This document shows positions 1 to 12,800 of a stretch of 64,000 nt of DNA, piece after piece (positions within the stretch are counted from its first letter, which is position 1; each line of letters begins with the position of its first letter). The notes under the pieces are model-generated. The model did not search any database and had not been told where the DNA came from. It worked only from the letters and a program-made list of their open reading frames with translations. Origin of the DNA: Motacilla alba alba (lineage: Eukaryota > Chordata > Aves > Passeriformes > Motacillidae); the NCBI RefSeq assembly GCF_015832195.1, contig NC_052046.1, forward strand, positions 30,594,911-30,658,910, read 5' to 3'. Position numbers and translations under genes: made by a program.

Positions 1-551
1 GCCGTGGGGGCCGCGCTGCTGCTGGCACTGCTGGTCGCGCTCCTGGCGCTCGCCGCTCTCTACGGGCGCTGCCGGCAGGAGGCGGAGGCGCCGCCGCCGC
101 CCTCGCCCCGCGCCCCCGGCCCCGCCGCCCCTCCGCCGCCCGCTCCTGCTGCCAGCTCCGTTCGCCGCCTGCCCCGCCACCTCCTGCCGCTCCACTACGA
201 CCTGGAGCTGTGGCCGCGGGTGCGGCCGGGCCAGACGGGGCCCTTCGCCTTCACCGGGCAGGTGAACATCACGGTGCGCTGCCTGCAGGACACGGACACG
301 GCGGTGCTGCACAGCGCCGGGCTGCGGAGCCGCGGGGCCGCCGCCGTGCGCGGGCCCCTGTCCGAGCCGGGCGCCGCCGTGGAGGTGGCGGGGCTGCGGC
401 AGGCGGAGGCGGGCGAGGTGGCGGTGCTGGAGCTCCGCGGCCGGCTCCGCGCCGGGCGCCGCTACGTGCTGCAGCTGGGCTTCCAGGGCCGGCTGGAGGA
501 GGACCTCGACGGGCTCTTTCTCACTCGCTACACCGACCGGGGGCAGAGCAG
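1..551 (+). CDS. LVRN: LVRN exon 1 (partial): membrane anchor, stalk and first beta domain
   Basis: This exon is open from base 1 in frame 1 and ends at AGCAG|gtaggc in phase 2. It encodes a Leu/Ala-rich membrane helix ending in LYGRC, then a Pro/Ala-rich stalk. The M1 N-terminal domain follows, with [16 protein letters not shown] and the sequon NIT, up to [10 protein letters not shown]. The exon is very GC-rich, as is usual for first exons in a CpG island. The first codons are GCC GTG; the GTG is not a believable start because the anchor already begins at base 1. Confidence 0.85.
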
Positions 552-800
552 GTAGGCGGCCGCGGCCGCTGAGGGGACCCCAAGCCCTGCGCCGACGGCA
601 GCGGGGGTGCTGCGGTCCGGGTCGGGGCCGGCCGTGCCGGGAGGCTGCGGGAGCTGGTACCGCGCCGGGCGGAGCTGCTCGCTGCCGGGCGCGGGAAGGG
701 GGCACAGATTGCTCCGCACGGCGTGAGCACCTGCCGGGGAGCGCATCGCGGGCTCCAGAGGGAGCGCGCCGCAAACCCCGGGCTGTGCCCAGGCCGGCCG
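1..800. promoter_or_regulatory. CpG island over LVRN exon 1
   Basis: GC- and CpG-dense sequence runs from the left edge through exon 1 and about 250 bp into intron 1, then drops to AT-rich intron. The core promoter itself lies outside the window. Confidence 0.6.
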
Positions 801-3800
801 CTCCGCGCTCCGCAGAGCATCGGCCAGGCTGCCCTGGCTCTCCGTGAGAGAGAGGTGACTTCACCTGCAGCACCGGCTGGACAGCTTCTGGTCTCTCAGT
901 GCCTTTGACTGCAGCGAGGGGGTCAGACAGTACCTGTGCCCAGTGCCTGGGAGATGGAGCCCGTCTCAGAATTTTCATCCCGACCCCACACATGTCCGTG
1001 TAGCGCTGACACCTCCCCACCTCCTCAGCCCGTGTCTATGGGTAGCATGTCTTTATCAAGAACCCGAGATTCTGGCTGTGTATTTGAGCGTGAGTTTAGA
1101 GATGCTGACCACATGCCATTTCAAAAGCATGGTGGAGTAGGATAGGTGGCTGCTTTAAACATCTGTGCCTTCCTTGTAAGTGCTATTGCACATGAACTTG
1201 CTCAGCTGTCACCAGACAATACGTGATTTGCTTTATGGGTGCTATCAGGATGTTTTCCTTCTCTTTTGAACTGCCAAATCAGTGCTGGGACAGTGTGAGC
1301 TTATTAGGTAGTCAATCATCTAAAACATTTTCACCCTCAATATTTTTCGTTTTCTTTTTCTTTTCCTTTTTCATTTCTGGATGTGAAATGCTCAAGAGAA
1401 GTGAAATTTAAGATTAGAGTTTAAGTACTTCCGCTGGAAGACAAGTTTTTCAAAATAGGAGCTTGAAGAAGAAGCAGATGAATTGCTGACTTTAAAGTTA
1501 TCTCTTTTTAAATAATCAAAGATGTCATGATTTGCTGAGCAAACACCGAATCAAAAGGAAACCCGGAGTTAAAATTCAAGTATTCTTGGCTCTTGGCTAT
1601 GAGTCCACTAAAATAAATTCTATCTCAGCAGTGCATAGGCTTCTTATTTGAGCAGCTAAAATGCAGTCACAAGATCCATACATTCAAGCCTCTGTAGAGG
1701 CTGCTCTGTAGAAGCAGTAAAATCAAATCACAAAATGAAGTGAATAGTTTTTACTGACATGGGGGAGGACTGTGTGGCTCTTCTCAACAAGCTGGCTTTT
1801 CAGCTGCCAGCTCTTGTGTAAATCTTGGTACCATTGTCTGCCACATCTGGAAAATGCAACTTATACAGGCTTTTTTTTTTTTTTTTAAGAAAAAGGTGAT
1901 AATTTGGTAAGCCTTAGAGAAAAGTGCAGTATGACAATAAGTTTTAGGAAGTACATGCTGTTTTTCTGTTTTTCTTTAATTGCTGTTTCTTCATTCACTG
2001 ATTGTTGCTCACAGGAACTTTTTGTGCAAGTTAAGGTAAGAAAAATCCAGAATTTTTTTATTTACATAACTTTATAGAAATCCAAATTAGAAAGGAACAA
2101 GTACTTAATTACTTAATTCTGTGCCAGTGTGCTCTCTGATGTGGTGTTAATTCAATGAAGTCCTATCTAAGTGCTGTCTAAAGATTTTTGGGTTTTAAGT
2201 ATTTTTCATATATTTGTAGCTTTTTAGACCATTTATATGTGGTTATACAGATCCTGGTATTTTTTCTACTCTTTCTCTTACATTTTAGAGGAATAAGCCA
2301 ACCTTCTAACACATTCCTGAAATGCTGTTTAGTCTTGTTTTCAAGTAGAGGACCTACAAGAAGAATATTTTCTTTCCAGTCAGAATCTGAGAAGACATAG
2401 CAAGAAGTAGGGCAAAGAAGCCCTGGACCAGCTCCAATGGGACAGTACGCAGGGGAAAAATTACCTTACCAACTACTCTTCTAATTGGACAGTGTTTGTT
2501 ATGTCCATATGATGTGATAATTTGTTAAACCTTTAAAAATTGTAGAAATCTGATACTGGCAAGCCCACAGGCCATAACTGTAGAGGCACCTGGAAGCTTC
2601 CAAAAAAGAACTACTTTTTTATCTTACCATTTTAATACTGTTGCAAGGGTTTCTTGCAAGGGTCTTTCTCTTATCAGGCAAAATAAGAAACACTGAATTA
2701 GATGCTGATTTTTTTTTTATTCAGGCTGTATAAAATTCAGAGTATCTGGGAAAAAAAAAAAAAAAGTGGTCATCATCCTTGCTGGAACAGTAGAAAATAA
2801 GAAAAAAAGTTTTAAAATCATTCAAATAATGTGTAAAATTAAGTTTCCAGTTGTTTAGAGGGTTTATGACAAATTCTCCTTTGCATTCTTAGCCCATCAG
2901 AAATGGTCTTAGCACATTTGTGAGACTGCAGTCTGGTTAAAAAGATGACAGTGGTATGTAGACAATGGAAGAAACCAAAGAAAATCCACTGAGTGCAGAT
3001 GTAATGTATTGGTTTTTTTATTTGTTCCTGCACATGTAACTGATATTATTGAATGATTTTGCATTTTTTTTTTGCTTTAAAAAAGGTTTTCTCTGTATCA
3101 AGGGTATGCAATAGTATCTTGTTATTTTTCCTTCACTAAGATTTAGGTCATCCCTTTACCAGCCTTTTCCTTAACCTGATGGGTTCCAAAAACAGTGAAG
3201 GGGTTTTGCTTGGAGGAGATAAGCTTTGAGTGATTTGTAAGGTCTGTCAAGACCTTTCTGTATTAATGACAGAAAAAGTTGGATTCTAATGAATTACATA
3301 GATGAGGAGTGATATAAAAACTTCCAGTACCCTTCAGCTGCCAATTACTGCTCTGCAAGGAAACTTCCCCCTCCAGCAGACTGTCCTGTAATTTTTCTAA
3401 AGTGACTCGTACCAGTCTTCAGCAGACCCTGGGTCAGTTTCCTGCAGAGGCTTTCTGACCTCAGCACCTCACTGAAACCAGCAGCTGCAATAGAAAATGC
3501 GACCTCTGTCTAAGGTCACGCAGTCCTGTATTTCTGGCACATGCTAGAAGCCTTAGTGGTTTTCGTGATTTCTGCTTGAGGAGCTGCTGGAGATCTCTCA
3601 TTTCAGAAGAGTCTGAGCAAGGCAAGCTTTGAGAAGTGAAGTCCCTGACATGTTTGTTCCATGTAAACTTTATTTTTTATCGGTCATATTTCTTAGTCAG
3701 CTAACCCCACTGCTGTTGCGCTGGGTCGGAAAGCTGTTTGGAGTGACAGCTATTTTCAGAAGTCTTAACCTTACCTCTTTGAAAAAAAGAATAAACCAAA

Positions 3801-6800
3801 GCTCCAACTTCACTGAATATCCAACACAGAAATTTTTTGTTATCAGTTTGACCATTGATGGCTGTATATGGTTTTACTGTTGCTGACAATTCCTACTAAC
3901 CACCTGATCATGTCTTACATACAAAAGAAAATGCTGAAAAATGGGAGCACTTGTTATGGATAAAGGATAACCCACATCTGCAATGTTGCAGGAGCAAAGG
4001 AAGTCAAAAGGGAAGAAGCTCACACTTCTCTAGCTTTAGGTGTCTGGAGGGTTTCCTGTTGAAATGGGGAATCAGTATTCTGCATGTAGCTGTGGTAGTC
4101 CATACCAGGACCTGGGTAGGCAGAAAGATACAGAAACCAGTTTTGCTCTTCTCCAGCACTGCTGGCTCAAACATACACAATGCAGGGGTTTTGTTGTTCA
4201 TCGTTCTGCACAGAGATCTTCTTGCACTGCCACTCATGTGAGTGAGCTCGTGTGCTACTTCAGGGTTAGAGGATCCCATAGGCTGTACTATGAAGTGCAG
4301 GCTTTATGCATGTCGTTGCTTGCATCAATATTTCTAAAGCCTTTTGGAATTTCGCTCTGCATGTGTCCTGTGCATGAAACACTTGACTGGATAGGGCTGA
4401 ACAGGCATTCCAAAATGTAACTGAACACAGTATTTGCACTGATTTTTATTAGTTGCTTCTGCACCAATTACTAGAATGTAGTGCAGATCTGACTCATTAC
4501 CCACTGTAGGTATGGGCACTGTCCTGATGGCTTCTGGCTTATTTGGGATGCCTCAGTGCTAAGAATAAGCATTTATGACCTTGGTGGGAATAAACTGTTG
4601 GAGAACACCTCCACTAAAACAGAAAAATATTTGCCCTGTAGTAGTGAGGTCACAGAAGCAGGAGATTATGTTGTTCTTGTGTGCCCAGCTGCTGGTACTG
4701 CTTGGCTGACAGGTCTGGAGCTTTGAGCACCATTGCATGTGTATTTTTTTAACTCTTGGTATGGATTCCCTCATGTGAACAGCTCAGATGTACAGCTTGT
4801 TGAGAGTTCTGCCACAAGACATTGGTTTATCATTTGCTTCCAGCAAGTGTGTGTTGCAGGACAGGAGTCAGAGATAACTCCAACAGTAAATTTAGATTTT
4901 AATATTTAACCATGAGTAAGTATTAAGTACAAATAGATGTTTTAGTATTTAGTAAGTATGGATGGATTAGAAGTCAATGCTTTGCACTTAAGGTTATGAT
5001 GGGATACAGAGATTATTGAGTAAGTTTCCTATACAAAACCTTCAATGTTACATGCAAGTAAAAAAATGTCAACAGCTCAACCATGTCTAGTGCCAGGTAA
5101 AGGGTCTTAGAACTTCAAGGGTAACCTTGAGAGGTATACCTCCTTGTGAACATCACTGCCCTGCAGCCAGGTGCTGTGGAGGCAGAGCTCAGCAGACTGA
5201 TAGCTGCAGATGTTATGGTGTAAAGTGATTGATTTGTAGTCAGTTTTTCTGCTATTAATGCAGTTCCTGCAATTTATCAGTCCAGTCTTCAGTTTTGGTT
5301 TGCTGCTGAATTCTCACTGACAGCCTCACACAGTAGGATTAACCTTGATTGAACCCACCTGCTGAGCAGCTGAGTGGAGCAAAGCTCACTTGGTTCACCC
5401 AGGAGGACTGCATCCCTCACAGTGTGCCACAGAGATCTGCCTCAAGTGAGGTGTAGCTCCTTGGCATAAAGGATCCTTTTGAATATTATTCTGGGCTTGC
5501 CAGTGCACTGGGAGAGCACTCGTGCTGCATTCCCAAGCGTACTTCTAAGTGGCATTTGTCAGAGTTGTGCAAGTGCATGCATATGCAGCTAGTTAACAGT
5601 TATCACAATGTCTTATAAAAATGTGTGATTAATTAATAAGAGTACATGCGTTAGGGAGAAGACCAGCTATAAAAAGCTAGGGTCTGCTGTATGCAAAGCT
5701 TTAATTGACTCTGTTTTAGCAAACAAAATAAAAATGCTCAAATATTTAATCTGGAAAAGGCCTGAAAGGAAAAAACCCCAAATGCAATTAAAAAGACTGC
5801 TTTTCTCTACAAATATCCAAACTGAACTGGCTGTTGGGTATGGGGTAAAGTCATAGTCATGACTTTAAATAATAGCTGAATCTTTTCCAAATCTGCATAT
5901 CTACATGCTTCACTTGCTGCTTTTTCTGATTTGTTGTCTCTATGTGTTATATAGAATTTTGATTAGCTGTAGTATGCTGGATTAATCCTATTTGCATTTT
6001 TTATACAGTATGCTCATTGCCTCCCAAATGGAACCAACGTATGCCAGGAGAGTTTACCCATGTTTTGATGAACCTGCCATGAAGGCCACATTTAGTATCA
6101 GAATTATCCATGACCCAAGCTATGTGGCTCTTTCCAACATGCCTGCTATTGGTAGGTAAACAACAACTTGATGTATGTTATTTTTTCCCCCTACATTACT
6201 TTTAAAAAGGGTGCAATTCATCTGAGAAGTTTATGTCATCCAAAAAGGTGTTCTGTTGTCCATTTGCTAGTGTCTTCAAAAGGCACAGAAAATCTATGCA
6301 TATGAGCTTAAAAGTTGGGGCACTGTTTTTCATAACTAATGTCTCTGATGGTAACCATTCTGTTGAACAGTTTTATCAGTTGTGGTGTGCTCTCCTCCGC
6401 CTGCTTGAGGCTGCACAGAGTTTGATTTCTGGTATTTACTGCTTTTTTCATGTGTCTGCCATACTGTGTGACATCATTTTAAAGCAAAAATGGCAGCCCC
6501 AGGAATGCAAAGCCTGTATTTGTGAAATCAAGGGGGTCCTTTAATTCTCAGTAGATGTTAAGATATTTACAACAGCCAAAAAATATTTTTTCCAGGCAGA
6601 GATATTCTAGACTCCTGTGTATGTACAGAATAGGAACAAGAGGAGTATAAGACTCTGGAGATGATCCTTCTGTCCTTTGCTGGGATCTCAAGGGGGATGT
6701 CTGTGGAGTATAAGATTTCAAACAAATTTTCTAAATTACTATTCCTAGAGAAATCCATCGGGTCTCTTGCCTCCTTCTTAAAAACTCTTTTTTTTTTTCC

Positions 6801-9800
6801 AGTTCAATGCCATGAATCTTTATTTTTTCAACTAAATAATTTTCAGCCATTGTCATGGTTTTGTAAAGTCACTACAGCCATAAAAGTAACTTTTATGACA
6901 TTTGCATGGAAACTAAGTCACTTAGAAATTATAATAGGTGGGATTGCTGTGAAAATCACTGGTAGCGTTGTCTACCCCAAAGAATCTTGCCTGTGTCCTC
7001 CTTACTTAGAGGGAAGGTATCTGATTAAGTATTTAATAATTCTTAGGCAGACCTGACCAATATTTTGGTCATAACAGATTGTATGTTTTAGATAGGTAGC
7101 ATGGGATTAATTATTCTCAGCTTGCCCTTAAAATTGATGGAGTTTGATATCCTTCCAAGACCTCAGTCAGGAAGCCCAAGAGTGAATTTTTGCTGCTTGC
7201 ATGGAAGGTCATGGCTCTGGTACATGTCAATAGCAACAAGTCTGGCTGCTTTCCTTCTCCCAGAAATACATCAGTTAGTGCAGGAATACACCATATTGAA
7301 GAAAGGGGTAAAAAAACCCACAGAAACCACACAATTCTTTGTTTATTATGGAAGAACTTTGGTTTTAATAATTCTTTGGCTTTTTTTCTAGATGTATCTG
7401 AAGTGAAGGATGAAAATGGAAGCTTGTGGACAGTTACCACATTTAACACTTCACTGAAAATGTCAACTTACTTGACTGCTTTTGTGATTTGTGATTTCGA
7501 CTACGTCACCAGAACTGAGCGGGGAAATGAGGTAGATATGAGGCTGCCTAACACATTACAGGAATTTACAACAGAAGTTTGCCCTCTGATGCATCATGTG
7601 GTTTGAGGACATCACAGACCTTAACTGTGCTAAATACAATTCCCAAACTATCTGCTTATGTTGCAGAACTGCTAACATTTGTCCCATAGATTCTTCTGCA
7701 GAAAGTTTTCCTTTGGGACAATTAGGTTGTTGTCTTGTCCTGTTCTTTTCATACAACTGCACAAGTAGATATGACCTGTGTATGTTAAAATCTAGGAGCA
7801 GCTGCTCTGTGGAAAGGACTGGCTATAATTCATGGTCTTCTTACTTTCTTAGGTGTCTTAGTTGGAAAACATACCCATTTCCACTGCTGTGACAAACCAC
7901 CGATGTTCAGTGCCTTGTTCCTCAAGGTCCTTTGAGGAACCACATGGTGACATCAGTAGGACTAACACTGTGCTCCAAACATTTTGTATACTAGTACATT
8001 AACCTTGTATTCCACAGTAGGCACACCTTTTAGCCTCCAAAAGTGACTGTTTTGGGTTTGAAGTGTCTTTATCTGTGACTATTCTGTTTTGCTCTTAGAC
8101 TAAAATGGCTAAGGCTTGCTGAGAGAAGCTGTAAAACAATGTACTGCATGGGCAGCAGTTGCTTCACTTCCTTTCTTTTGTTCAAAGTTAACAGGGAAAA
8201 AGTTAACAGTTCTTCCAAAATAAATAGTAAGTTCAAGCATAAAGCTACTAAAGATAGATTTACTTTATCTCCTTATTAAATGAGAGCACTTCATGGTTAG
8301 TTTGCTCTCATCCTACTGGGAAAAGGTGGGACAATGTAAGTGGAGAGTGCAGAATTGTCTAAGAAGCACAGTGTTGGGTCTTTGTTAAAGGGAAGATTGG
8401 ATTTGGTATGTCAGATCTGCCATCTCCTGTGATGAACTTGTTGGATACTTACAGCCATGGCTGTGGTGGCTTTTTCTTGGGCCTAATTCTCGAACTGAGT
8501 TCTTGGACTGAGGAGTCAGCAGAGCAGAGTATTCAAATGACCTGTTTTTCAGAGTGAAAAGGCACCCACCACCTGTGTTCTGTGAGATTGAGTGAAAAGG
8601 GTATTTCAGCCCTAGGTTTTGGACAAAGATGCTCAGTTTATGCCTCCACAGTATTTGTGTGAGCATGTTGTGTGATATTGTCCCTGTTTTAATGTTTCTG
8701 GTAACTTGAAACACTCAAGTTGGTACTAGGATTAGGATTTTAAGATGCTAGTTGTGTTCAGGTTTTGCAAAATTAAGTGATTGGGTTTTTGAATCTCTTT
8801 TGAAGCCTTGGCTGAAAACAGGGCCTCTGTTGACTGAATGTGCTTAATTTTGTTTTCATTGTGAATTAAATCCTGATGCTTCCCAAGTATACTCTTAGGG
8901 TTTGGCTGTGCAGCTCCTTGTGAGATTATACATTGCATTTAGATGAAAGAAATTTGAAGGTTTTGAGCAGCTGAGCACCTGTCAAGGCATCTCTTGTTCA
9001 GAGATATATGATGGAGATATAAACCTTTTCTTAGGCTACTCCATCACTTTTGGGCAAGCAGCTGCTCTTTTCAGTATGGGAACAAAGTCGATGGGCACAG
9101 GAGAGGAAAGATTTCTTTCTGCTGTGGTCTTCATTACTCAGAGGTACGGATGTCATCTGCTCAGATGTCACCTGCTCTCTCCAGCAAAGGGGAGGCCAAT
9201 AGTCTTGGAGAATGTTCAGGAAGAGAGATGTGCATGTTAGGACTGCAAACACTCTCTGGACATCTATTTCTCTCTCTTCTGGTGGGCTAAATGCAAGCTT
9301 GCCACCCAGACACACTCACTGGAATACATTGGTTTAAGATATGTAATACTAAATAGTTTTACAGTGTTTTCCACTTAAGAAAATAAAAGCTATGATTTCA
9401 TTTGTTCCTGCAATATATAGTTGTATTCAAATCTTTGTCCTTTTGAAGTACTGGAACTCTCCTAGATTTTAGCAGGATCAGGGTCTGTGCTGCATTTTGT
9501 TAGGTCCAGTAAAACTTCAGTTGGATTTTTTTTAATTAAAAGCTTCATTGGACGGTCTGATGTGGACAGACAGCATTTTTACAACAATGACTCACAGAAG
9601 AGAAGCAAAGAAAATGAAATGTGAGGGTAGTTTAAAAGCATTCTTCCTTGTTTTATTGCAGATACGTATTTGGGCCCGGAAGGAGGCAGTTAAAAATGGG
9701 TATGTTGACTATGCTTTAAATATCACGGGCCCAATATTTTCATTTCTGGAAGACATACTTAATGTCAGCTACCCTCTGCCAAAGACAGGTGAGATGACAT

Positions 9801-12800
9801 TTTCTGGAATGCATGAGAAATGGCTGCTGATGGTGTCATGTTCACAGAAGCTATGGGTTTTTTTCCAATGTTCTCCTTTTACAGTTTACCACATTCATGG
9901 CATAAATCCCCTAAACTTTAAATCACTGAATTCTCCTTTCTGTCTCATGACTTTTACTAACCTGTAACTCAAAACTCTTACCTTTGCATTCCACCCATTC
10001 TTTTAAGCCTATTTTCCTAATAAAAGGGGCAGGTTGAACAACAAAGTAGATAGAAAGGTGTAGTTCAGTCACATGGGCGGTCTTTGGGATCACAACATGC
10101 AAGGATGTTGTAGTTCCCATGTCCTCGAAGTAAATCCATGCTGTCTGTATGTAGCCTGTGTCCCCACAAAGCATTCCTTGCTTTCTTCAGTATCTTCCTG
10201 TCTTGCCTTGGGCGTATGTTCCTGCACATTCCTCCCCAGAAAAACAGGGAGGATTGCCCTGCAGGAAAACATTGTTTCTACTTCAAATGGACATTGGGTA
10301 AGTTGGTTCAGTCAAACTTCTGTCAAAAAAAATGACGACACCATGTAGTTTCACTGTACAGTTTGTTTGCTACTTGGACTTGGATTCCCAAGGGTTTCAG
10401 CAGTAATGTTATGGGAAAATGGATAGAATATTGAGAAGACAGTAAACAGTTCTTATCTAAAATTAATTCTGGACCTGCCAATGATTTTAGAAGATTGCAG
10501 GACTGGGGGAAAGGAATGTCCCTCTTTTCTTGACTGGACAGTTTGTTGATTTGTCAAATCTGTATTTTGGCACTTGAAAGAAATAAATTTTAATAAATGT
10601 GAATTTATTATCTCCTAGTATATTTCTAATAACTTGTAGAATTACTCACTACACTTCTTTTGGAAAATGCAATATATGCAGTCTACACTCTTCAAATTTT
10701 CTAGTCTTAGTAATCTTACAAGCTAGTCAAGGGCTGTAGATTATTCTGTTTCATGCTTGTGTTCTTGTGTTTAGCTGCAGTGTCAATACATTCATTCATT
10801 AGCATAAAACTATTACACAACAGCAGTAGAGGAACAGTGTTGTAGACTTCCTGCTAGGCAGGATTTCAGTTTCAGAGAGGGCTGGTATGCCATTACAATC
10901 CCCACTGTAATGCCATGCAATATCCACTGGATTTCCCATTGAAGTTTCAATTAAAAAATTATAAAATTAGACCAATCAAGAGTACCTCCATGTAAATGCA
11001 AGAAATTTCTATTGCAAACTCAAATGCGGAATTAAGAAAAAGCACATTTAAACCCAAGGGTCTTAACCCAGCAATTATCTACACCTGATTTTAGTGCTGT
11101 TGTAAGTGAGGTCTCCTGCCCCAAGGCTGGATAAGGGCTGCCTCATCAGAAGTGAAATACCTTTGCTATAAGATGGAGGCAATAATCCCAGTTGAGATGC
11201 AGCCTACCTGTAAAGGGATTCAGCACCACGCTTGCATTAATTGCCTTGCTTTTGGACTGCAGCTTTCTTGTGGTCAGCTATGTTCTGTACAGCTTTTCCA
11301 AATTTTGATTTTTGCTGCTGAGTTTAAACAGTGTATCTTTCCTTGAGACCCTGATCTTTTGTCTGGCTCTCACATTTGAACTGGAAAACTAATGCCTGTG
11401 CAGAAGGCAGAAGGGGCAGTACAGAGGTGACAATCTTACTGTGTAAATAAAGAGATGATGTTTCTAAGGCACCTTTCAAACAAGAGTGGAAAAGATACCT
11501 CTTCTCACACAGCTTAAAGAGCAAGACTTCTTTTTTTTAATCAGTTGCTAGGCTGAAAAAAAAAGGCAATTATTATCCTACCCAAACACAGGAGAAACTC
11601 ACAGAGAAAGATTTCTGACAGCCAGTAGTGAATATATATTCTCTTCTAAACTCCATTTTCCTTCAGAACATTTGTAGGTAGAAAATACAGTACAGATTGG
11701 GGCTTTGTGGGAATTAGTTATGTGGCTTCCTGAAAGAATGGTATCATAGGTGAAAAGCATGACAAGGAGAATTTTCAGGGATCATTTGCAAGTTTTGCTG
11801 TAATGCCACAAAGAAGCACTACCATGTAGTATCCTTCAATGGGGTGCTGAGCCAGTGTGAGCATTAAAATTGTGACCATTTTATTTATGAAAATGTTTAA
11901 GATAATTTTTTGTGTGTGTGTGTGTGTGTCTGTTTGAACCAATTTAGATCTGGTTGCCCTGCCTGATTTTGGAGCAGGTGGTATGGAAAACTGGGGGCTA
12001 ATGATTTTCCAAGAAGCATCATTGATGAACCTCCCAAGTGATGAATTCACAAGCAGGAAGGCAATGATTGCCTTAATTGTGTCACATGAACTAGGACACC
12101 AGGCATGTGGTAAAAAATTCTGTACATGTATTTGCCTATGAAATTATTTCCTCACGGTTGCTGATGATGCAGTTACTGATTAATAGAAGCAAAATAATCA
12201 ACAGTAGAGGGTGGGTGTGTGTGAGCACCATAGAACTGAAAGCCTGTTTGATCATATGTTCTGCTGATAAAGCAATGTTAAAAGTCGGTTCTCTCATATC
12301 TGTCAGACTGCATACTGATTGTACAGGACTCATTGATATAAAACTGTTAATGGGATGCTTGGTTTTTTTCTTACACAGAACTTGAATGCCATGAGAGGAG
12401 ATACTCTAAGGATGTAGGGATGACAGTACTGTCCACACAATAAACTTAGTACTTTGTTAGGACACTCATACTGAGTTCAGCAGTATCCTTTTGTAGGGAC
12501 AGTGCATGTACATACTGCAAAAGGTATTTGTTTTTCTGTAAGACACAACACAAAATTAATGTGAAAATACTTTGCACTGGATCTTTGCCCAGCTTTCATG
12601 AGACTTCCAAATTCTTTCTTACTTTATTTGGAATGATGATACAGTTGCACTTCCTTATTGACAATGTTTAATTTCTTGTTATTTGCTAGAGCAACAACTA
12701 TTTGCACTTCGTAAAATTAGCAAAAAAAAAGCTTAACTTGGCTAGTGCACTTTTATGCCTTTCTGACAAGGTCTGTAACTCTGCAGACCTTCAGATAAGC

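Noticed and set aside
4..6. GTG at the left edge as the LVRN start
   Set aside because: The membrane anchor is already open at base 1 and vertebrate genes rarely start at GTG, so the real ATG is outside the window.
12107..12108. GT as donor for LVRN exon 5 instead of GC
   Set aside because: It would add four bases and shift the frame, destroying the HEXXH-X18-E spacing that the GC donor preserves.
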